DNA of 64,000 nt from Mixophyes australis (lineage: Eukaryota; Chordata; Amphibia; Anura; Limnodynastidae). The notes beneath the pieces are model-generated. The model was not told where the DNA came from. It did no database searches and was given only the letters and a program-made list of their open reading frames with translations. How positions within the stretch are numbered: the first letter of the stretch is position 1; every line of letters begins with the position of its first letter. A program made the position numbers and the translations under genes. The stretch lies in contig JAVHZZ010000001.1 in assembly GCA_036250195.1 (NCBI GenBank), forward strand, positions 394,316,283 through 394,380,282, written 5' to 3'. Shown piece after piece: positions 56,600 to 64,000 of the stretch.

Positions 56600-56910
56600 G
56601 GGCAGCACGGTGGCTAAGTGGTTAGCACTTCTGCCTTACAGCACTGGGGTCATGAGTTCAATTCCTGTTCATGGCCTTATCTCTGGGAATTTTGTATGTT
56701 CTCCCTGTGTTTGCGTGGGTTTGCTCCGGTTTCTCCTACACTCCAAAAACATAGGTTAATTGTCTGCTAACAAATTGACCCTAGTCTGTGTGCGTGTTAG
56801 GGAATTTAGACTGTAAGCCCCAATGGGGCAGGGACTGATGTGAGTGAGTTCTCTGTACAGCGCTTCGGAATTAGTGGCGCTATATAAATAAATGGTAATA
56901 ATAATAATAA
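56600..56910 (+). mobile_element. V-SINE, full length
   Basis: GGGCAGCACGGTGGCTAAGT head with box A and box B (GAGTTCAATTCC), central block, and tail GGCGCTATATAAATAAATGG followed by (TAA)n. AGTCTT on both sides is a likely target duplication. Confidence 0.88.
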
Positions 56911-59640
56911 GAGTCTTGTAAGTGAGGACTTTATATGTTGAGAAATGCAGGCAAGGATTTCTAAACTAAGGATAAAAAGAAAGAACTACCCACTACTGAC
57001 ATTAGAATGCCTTAACAGCTGTACTAACAAATAATTATCTGTAGCAATTCATGTTAAAAGACTAAATCTAGAAGTATAGAACTGTGACCTTGTGAAGAAA
57101 GTAATTTGCATATCCTTGTGAAAAATTTAAAACTGTGATTAAAGGGAAAATCCTAAAACTTTTTTGCAAGTGTTACATCATGAAAGGCAAGTGACATTTT
57201 TTTATGGGGCTGCTGTTGAGCCTTCATATACCTGTATTTATAGAGGTCTCCCATTATAAATGGTATATTTGCCTCTAATTTAGACAATTTACAGCTACCA
57301 AATCTGTATGCGTTTGCTAGAAAAAAATCAATGTGAGGGGAAAAATTCAGAGCATAAACAAGATTCAGTGTGATAGTCAGAGTTGTAAAAAAATATAAAT
57401 GTATTTAATGTTGATAGACCTATGAGAGTAGAGTGGTGATTTAAGTGAGGACTTGACAGGGCTACTTTGTAAGTCAATGAATAGAGATGTATCCAGAGAT
57501 TCCGCCTTGTCCTACAAATGAAATAATACTTATTGTTAATGATAACCTTTTCTTAAAGGATAGAATAACATTAAATATCCAAATTAGCTAAACAGATTAC
57601 AGTGAAGCTTCAGACAGGGAGTATATAAAGTATATTAATAAAAATAATTCACAGTATCTACTGGAAAATAATGAATTCATATGTTGATGTTGGTCAACAC
57701 AAACATCATTTTATTCAATCCCCCAGATTGAAAAGTCAGTGATTGACTGATGAATGTTTTATAATATTTTTTTGACTGTTCTTCTATGTTATTCAAGCTT
57801 TACATTTATTTTTGAAACCAAATGAATCAGCTGGGCTTTTTAAAAGCTTACAGGTTATATTTCATATGGGCAGTCTTAATTCTATTATAACCCAAACTGC
57901 TCTTTCTTCAGTGATTCAAACTTAGTTGAACATAATTATTTTATGGATTTTTCTTGACATTCATTTTGGCAGACAGTAGCTTTGAGTCGTCCCTCTATCA
58001 ACAGGTGCAGGATTCAGCTATAGGTGCCAAGTGTATGCCCTGTATGCAAATTTGTACCTGATACGGTGGGAGTGATTAAGTGTCAATAGAGGAAATATGG
58101 GAAATTTTTGACTTTCCTTCATATTTCTCTCCGCAGTTGCTTTGCACATCATGGCGTGCCTGAGTTGGGGCAGAGCTTGAGTGTGTGAGCATGATAATAA
58201 AGTTAATTCTACCCTACTCCCCTCCATGCACCAAAATCCTCCACCACCTCTGGACAGTTTGTTTGCCCAGGGCTGTGTTGCATGTAATATCCAAATGTTA
58301 TATATGACACCGCTCTGATTCACAATTAGGCATAACAATTAAAACATAAAATACACCTTATGTACACATAAAACAGTAGCGTACAGCAAACTAATATTTT
58401 TATATACATATCAACACACAGCTCACCTCAGCCTTTACCTAGACCATGTTGATCTCTAAAATTGAGGCGAACATTGTAGTCTCAAAATTAATAAGAATTA
58501 ATCTACATGTTTTTGATGGGATAGTCTAATACATAACAAGCAATGATTAATACAGTAGTACATTAGGAAATATTATATGTTTTAATATGAATATTAAATG
58601 TATTGTGTGTATAAGCTACTAACACATGACTCTTCAGTTAGATATTGGGTGTGACTAGATTTTCTGACTTTCAGCAGCATAAGTTTGACCAAGCTGAATG
58701 GACAAAAATTCTACTGAAAAGCTTTATTATAAAAGAACCATTTGTGTGGACAGATGGTTTAATGTCATGTACAGTCTCCTAAACAGATTTCTAGATACAC
58801 ACCCTGTAATATCTATTGCATCCGTCTGTGGAAATAGTATTATTTGAAATGATTTGCAGAATATTGCTGATTCTATGTATATGCTGTATTGGCCCTTTTT
58901 AGTAAGACGGTATGTGTCATGTTATACCTTTACGGTGGTTGACTTGGTGTTTTGTGTTAGCTTCAATATTATTGAACCTGTAAGTAGTATGTTGTTATTT
59001 CCTGATGAGAGAGAAGAATAGATCAGCTTTAGAATACACCCTAGGCGTGTATTCTGCTCCATGTGCCTGTGTCACACTTTAGACTGTGGAATAAGGATTC
59101 CTGTTCTGATTGGTAGAAAGTTGTCTTATCTTCAACAAGATTGATATATACATGTCTGCTATGATAGAAGTTAAGTAAGAATATTTAGATAGGGGGAAAC
59201 CTCAGAGAAGATATGCATTGTTTCTAATGTTTACTATTCCATCTCACATTTCTACGTGGTTTCTGTTTGGTATATGGTATGATGATTGCTTGGTGTTTCA
59301 CTAAACACATTTCACATTATATAGCACCTTTTTTGTGCATAACTTATGTTTTGATATTTATTGTATCAATATACTACACTATATATATTTTATTCCTTTT
59401 TTGCCTGTTTTGAAGAGTCTGTTTCATTACAACAATATGAAGACTCATTGGATCATCTATGAACTTATGTTGACACTGGACTAATATTTTTATCACAATT
59501 ATTTGTTGTTTTGTTCATATGGTGATAATGTGTAGCGCCCAGGTGAATATTTTATTTTTTATTTTCTATATTGCTGGGTATAGTGATAGCCCTTTATTCA
59601 CTTTGTAGGCTGCCACATGTAGTGAAGCGCTCACATTCAT
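56911..59640. other. Long AT-rich stretch without genes
   Basis: Only one notable frame (58018-58338, minus, 106 residues) with no motif. 59330-59640 resembles 3'-end sequence of an old retroelement (AT-rich, GTAGCGCCCAGGTGAATAT) but was not classified. Confidence 0.45.
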
Positions 59641-59649
59641 AAATAATTT

Positions 59650-60050
59650 TTTTGTTGTTGAAAGACAAGCCAAAGTTGGGGTCACAGACACAGGTTCAAA
59701 TCAAGAGGCAAACAAAGTCAAGTCACAGAAATGATTAAAGTGCTGCAAAAAACAGGGTAAAAGCTGGAGCAGGTAAGACCTGACACTATGGCAGTGATTA
59801 CTGCAGTGAGGTTTAAATAGCTGAGAGGGTTTGTCATTGACAGGGATCACACAACTGAAACCAGGAAATGATGCAAGAGATCACATGAGTACACATTATA
59901 AAAGAACCAGGAAGTCAAAACAGAGATTACATGACTGCAAACTCAGAGAACCAGGAAGTGCTAGGAGCAGTGGATGCAGGCCTGCTTGGAAACACCTGGC
60001 GCTGAGACAAGTAAGTAAAAAATGAATACTGGTGCTGGTGTGTGACAGCC
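59650..60050. repeat. Old LTR fragment related to 52196-52821
   Basis: ATGGCAGTGATTACTGCAGTGAGGTTTAAATAGC matches the hairpin-plus-TATA arrangement of the solo LTR at 52582-52620, and the end GGTGTGTGACA looks like an LTR terminus. The left end is not clear. Confidence 0.4.
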
Positions 60051-60727
60051 TGTCACCTGCCTTTGAAGAATAAAATCTGCAAAAGAATACCTTTGTGTTG
60101 TCAAGTCACTATGTTGGAGGAGATAAATATAATCTGCATTTCCATGTTCTTGACCTTTCTTGTGCAAAATTGTGCAGGTTGTTGTAATGTTAGGCTCCAT
60201 TGCAATAACTTGCCATTTTCTCCTGACTCTATGTAAACCAGCCCAATGGATTATGGTGATCCCTGTAAAATTTTGGATACACAAATAGCTGTCATTTTTT
60301 AAGAACCCACAGAATGGCCTCACACATATTCTTTATTGTGGTACAAGCTACTTTGCTTTGTTTAACAAAAGTGCTATTGTTAGCTATACATTTGTGCTAA
60401 TACCAAGCTGTTCCTAAGAGTTTTTTTCTGTAGCATTCATTCTACTCTAGACAGGAATAAGTACTTGTCATGTTATTTAGTTTACAATAATCTACACAAA
60501 ACTGAGTACTACTATCTTTATTTGGTATTAAAACCACTGGTAAAGCCATGAAGGCTAGCCAAGAGGCTAGCATTTCATCCACATTCCTTGCTCAGGTTTG
60601 ATCAAACCAATTCAGCAATTTAGTAGACTGGACTATGTATGGCTGTATGAATACTTATATCCACCAAATGAGTGGCACAATTTATTTTTCTAGCATAGTT
60701 ACTAAACAAATTATAAAATTCCTACAA
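60051..60727. other. Stretch without recognised genes
   Basis: Short frames on both strands (60042-60323) without motifs. Confidence 0.45.
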
Positions 60728-61211
60728 GTAGATACTATTGTTGTTGGCCACTGCGCCCTGGATGACGGCACCGCCTGCACATGCCTGGTTACGGCTCTGC
60801 TTACTGTTTTCTTCCAGCTCGGCTTTTACACGTAAAAGTATTTGGGCACCATTTTTGGAGTCCGAATGACAAGTTCTTGCTTGGTCGTGACTGACCTTAC
60901 AAGAAGATGCCTCAGTGACATTTGCAGAACTAGCAGTCATAGAGAAAGGTGAAGGCCTTATTCTTTCCTTGCCACTGCGTGTGTAGAATGGCATGTTGGA
61001 AATTTTATTTTTTTCTGCAGATAACTTTGCCTGCATTACAAGTCTTTTTTTCTTTACCAAGGTAAAAGGTGTTTTTTTACATTCTTGTTTCCCTCACCTA
61101 AAAATACTGTGCATTTTAGCATAGGCTTTAGCAAATGACGTAGAGGGATTACTATCATCATGACTGGTGCCAGGTGCTCCTGGTCTTCTCTGTACTGCTG
61201 TGAATCCATTT
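60722..61211 (-). pseudogene. hAT-family ORF in copy 3
   Basis: Starts MDSQQYRED near 61211, shifts frame within about 60 bases, then is open from 61060 to 60722. It has LSAEKNKISN running straight into MPFYTRSGKERIRPSP, so this copy shows the intact joint that is broken in copies 1 and 2. GAQILLRVKAELEENS follows. The acidic C-terminal part is not recognisable. Confidence 0.55.
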
Positions 61212-61955
61212 TGATAACACAGTACAATGTGACTGCAGATTAAGAGCAACACTGCCAGCCCTATTATTCTATTTCAGCAATGTCAATTAGCAATGGAGCT
61301 CTCCTGTTTGCATGTTAGCTGTATAACACTGTACAATTTGATTCGGCAGACTTAGACAAAGACTGCCAACCCTATTATTTATATTTCCGCAATGACAATT
61401 AACAGTGGAGCTCTCCTGATTGTGTGTGAGCTATATAAACTATTTGACTGCAGATTGAGACCAAGACTGCCAGCCAGCCCTATTATTTCTATTTCAGCAA
61501 TGACAATTAGCAATGAGCAATGGAGCGCTCCTGTTTGTGTGTTAGCTATAGAACACCGTACAATGTGACTGCAGATTTAGACCAAGACTATTTCAGTAAT
61601 GATGATCAGCAATGGAGCAATGGAGCTCTCCTGAATGTCACTGGAGACTTTGAAGAACACTGCTATCCCTCCTCTTTCTTTTCTAGCTATGACGCCGCCC
61701 AACTGCTCTACAGACTGTCAAGAACTGTGCTACCCCTTCTGTGTCCCTCTGTGAAATGGCGCTGGATCGCCATGGCGGGCTTTACATATAGAATCCAAAA
61801 CTCACGAGATCCGACGACGTAACATTGACATTGACGTTTTGCCTCGTTTTCAATTCCAAGGGCGCGCAAAAGTACCGAGCCGGCTCAGCTCGGTACTCGG
61901 ATCACCGAAGTTCGGGTGTGCTCGGTTCTTGGGGAACTGAGCCTGAGCATCTCTA
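60728..61955 (-). mobile_element. hAT-like element, copy 3, diverged, left end lost
   Basis: The right end GCATCTCTA (61955) matches the family terminus. Next to it are the hairpin AGTACCGAGC/GCTCGGTACT (61871-61897), a worn TGACG/CRE region and a decayed TATA. Then come about four degenerate units of 100-115 bases (61222-61640, word CAATGGAGCTCTCCTG) and the family ORF (61211-60722). The left end has no TAGAGATG and no 8-bp match to GCACACAA was found. Confidence 0.65.
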
Positions 61956-63340
61956 GCACACAACATATATTTTTCACAGAAACATCACAACAATCTAAAA
62001 CTCAAATACCATTTACATCCCATACCACTCATATTAATTATACATAAATTATATATATTCTTTTGTTATTTCATTCCAGCTATCTCACACAAACTCCATA
62101 ATGTTCATATTATAATCTTCAATTATACACTGCAGCCGCCATTACACACTATCTACATTGTGCTCATATATACTACATATATGCAGATATATACCGTCCT
62201 CACAATACTATTAAATCTATGGTATGCACACACTATGCCTTTATTCTTTGCTGCAATTTAGTACACACAGTCCTATATCAATAACTTCATTCATATCCCA
62301 TACAATCACAAAGACAAATAACTCACAATTTCTCATACATCACAAACTTTACATATTCCATTCAAACACAGCACTGTACACAGAAACTTCCATTGCTTAC
62401 AGTTTCACATCATAGCCATCTTCAACTCTGTAACCTCAACCATACACTAGCACAAACTCTGCTCTGCAAACTCCACTAATTATTATACAACAATCATAAA
62501 ACCGTTACAAAGATCCTTAGCAAGGGAAGATGGATAGGGATGACCTGTGTCAGCTTCAAGGTGTGAGAGAGATTCTTGTGCAATGATATTTAAAACTTGG
62601 ATTTCTAGGTGCAAAATGTCCGGTGTTCAAGAAGTGGTCATTAGATCAAACTGCTCCTGTGGCCAAACTGTGTGCTTCTTTGTCTGAGATGGCTCACAAC
62701 ATTTGATATGTAAATTCGGGCTGCCTTGTCAGCCTAAAAACTGATTTGACTGCTTATGTGTACCACAAAGGCTGATTAAAAACAGATGATTCAATCATGT
62801 AGTTTGAGATAAAGCAAAAATGGCTGAATCTGAACCAGAGGCCAACGTGTCATAAAATGTAATCAACAACTATTGTAGTGGCTTACTATAGGGAGTGTTA
62901 GATTAATCATTTGGTTTATTTGCTGTTTTGTGTAAACTACAGAATGATTAGTAGTTGTATTTTCTTTGCAGCATACAAAACATTTAACATTTCAATATAT
63001 TTTTAATATCAAATAACCTTTGCTTATACGAGTATTACAGCTACAGTTTACATTATTTTAATACATTTTAAGGTATTCATTGAAACACAGAAAACAAAAG
63101 TTCTTGTATATTGGTAAGATATGCTATGTATATAATTTTTCAAACAATGAAAACCATTTATTTTTAGTGGATGAATGAAGTTGTGGCACAATTTTTCAGA
63201 ATTCAAACTTCACAGACATTCCAGGGGTTCGAAGTTCTGGCGATACAATCTGCACATTCCACTCTCGTATACACTCCCATCCAAAATAACTTCTGAAGAA
63301 CTCACAGCCATATTTCGTACTCCCAAGATATCCTCTACAC
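61956..63340. other. AT-rich stretch without genes
   Basis: 61980-62470 is CACA/TACA-rich. No feature supported. Confidence 0.5.
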
Positions 63341-64000
63341 TAGAGATGAGCGCACTCGGATTTATGAAATCCGAGCCCACCCGAACGTTGCGGATCCGAG
63401 TCGGATCCGAGACAGATCCGGGTATTGGCGCCAAATTCAAATCTGAAACTGAGGCTCTGACTCATAATCCCGTTGTCGGATCTCGCGATACTCGGATCCT
63501 ATAAATTCCCCGCCAGTCGCCGCCATCTTCACTCGGGCATTGATCAGGGTAGAGGGAGGGTGTGTTAGGTGGTCCTCTGTCCTGCTATATCTCGTGCTGT
63601 TCAGTTAAGTTCTGTTCTGTTCAGTTAAGTTCTGTGCTGTGCTGTGCTGTGCTCAGTCCAGTGGTGGTGTGTCCTGTGCTTTGTCCTTCTGCGGTCAGTG
63701 GTGCTGCTGGGTCCTGTGCTGTGTCCTGTTCAGTCCAGTGGTGCTGTGTCCTGTGCTCTGTGCTTCTAAGGGCATAGTTATTTCCCCAATATTCCCAAGT
63801 GTTTTAAAAAATAAAAAAAAGTTATTTAAAAAAAATACAAAAAACTAATTACATTTTTTTTTAATTACAACAAAATTTGCACAACCAATCCTGCAGTATA
63901 AGCCTATTGGTACTGCAATATTATCAAGTTCACACATTCAGCAGTAAAAGTCCAGTGGTTCTGCAATATTACAAAGTTCACACATTCTGCAGTATCAGTC
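63341..64000 (+). mobile_element. hAT-like element, copy 4, related family, leaves the window
   Basis: Starts TAGAGATGAGCGC. A perfect hairpin CTCGGATTT/AAATCCGAG (63355-63375) sits next to the end, followed by a GGATCCGAG-rich second palindrome and the promoter module. The leader has CTGTGCTGTGCT repeats. From about 63888 there are units of about 62 bases with TACTGCAATATTATCAAGTTC. The sequence differs from copies 1-3 but the order of parts is the same. The right end lies outside. Confidence 0.65.
63481..63507 (+). promoter_or_regulatory. Promoter module of hAT copy 4
   Basis: TCTCGCGATA (63481-63490), 9 bases, TATAAATT (63500-63507). Same words and same gap as copies 1 and 2. Confidence 0.6.

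Noticed and set aside
63562..63848. Cys/Val/Leu-rich frames
   Set aside because: Produced by CTGTGCTGTGCT-type simple sequence in the leader of hAT copy 4.

Overview
This is non-coding vertebrate nuclear DNA that is almost entirely built from transposable elements. The mixture points to an amphibian, probably a frog: an L2-type LINE with its matching tRNA-derived SINEs, Ty3/gypsy-like LTR elements, hAT-type elements with 8-bp target duplications, several MITE families and long TA/TATC microsatellites. That is an inference from composition; no host gene was recognised that would fix the species.

Layout. 1-6.6 kb: old repeats, one SINE, MITEs, a frameshifted coding remnant at the left edge and one exon-like open frame (4880-5018, minus). 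6.6-10.05 kb: an L2-type LINE on the minus strand with an intact 1042-residue endonuclease/reverse-transcriptase ORF that carries a 2A-like peptide near its N terminus. 10.1-10.6 kb: a large TA/CA microsatellite. 11.755-15.051 kb: a hAT-like element with an exact 8-bp duplication, two different tandem arrays both of 100-bp period (one with 14 units) and a broken ORF. 15-30 kb: MITEs (some nested in themselves), LINE fragments, two solo LTRs and a dead mariner-like element. 30.857-35.477 and 47.267-51.880 kb: two near-identical LTR retrotransposons in opposite orientation, each with 1.2-kb LTRs, a 5-bp duplication and one intact 677-codon ORF. That ORF holds a zinc knuckle, a protease-like region and the integrase zinc finger, but no reverse transcriptase, RNase H or integrase core. 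35-47 kb: SINEs, MITEs and a second hAT-like copy (42.768-44.194). 52-64 kb: a solo LTR, two palindromic MITEs, a SINE, a third diverged hAT-like copy and the start of a fourth that leaves the window.

How the parts relate. The LINE 3' tail and the tails of the five SINEs share the same end, which fits SINE mobilisation by the LINE machinery. The LTR pair lacks its own polymerase and must have been copied in trans. The hAT-like copies share terminal hairpins, a leader with tandem repeats and an ORF with no recognisable transposase domain. Three of the four also share a promoter module with exact internal spacing. The most unusual items are the polymerase-less LTR family with its maintained ORF, and the hAT-like family with a conserved promoter and 100-bp arrays.
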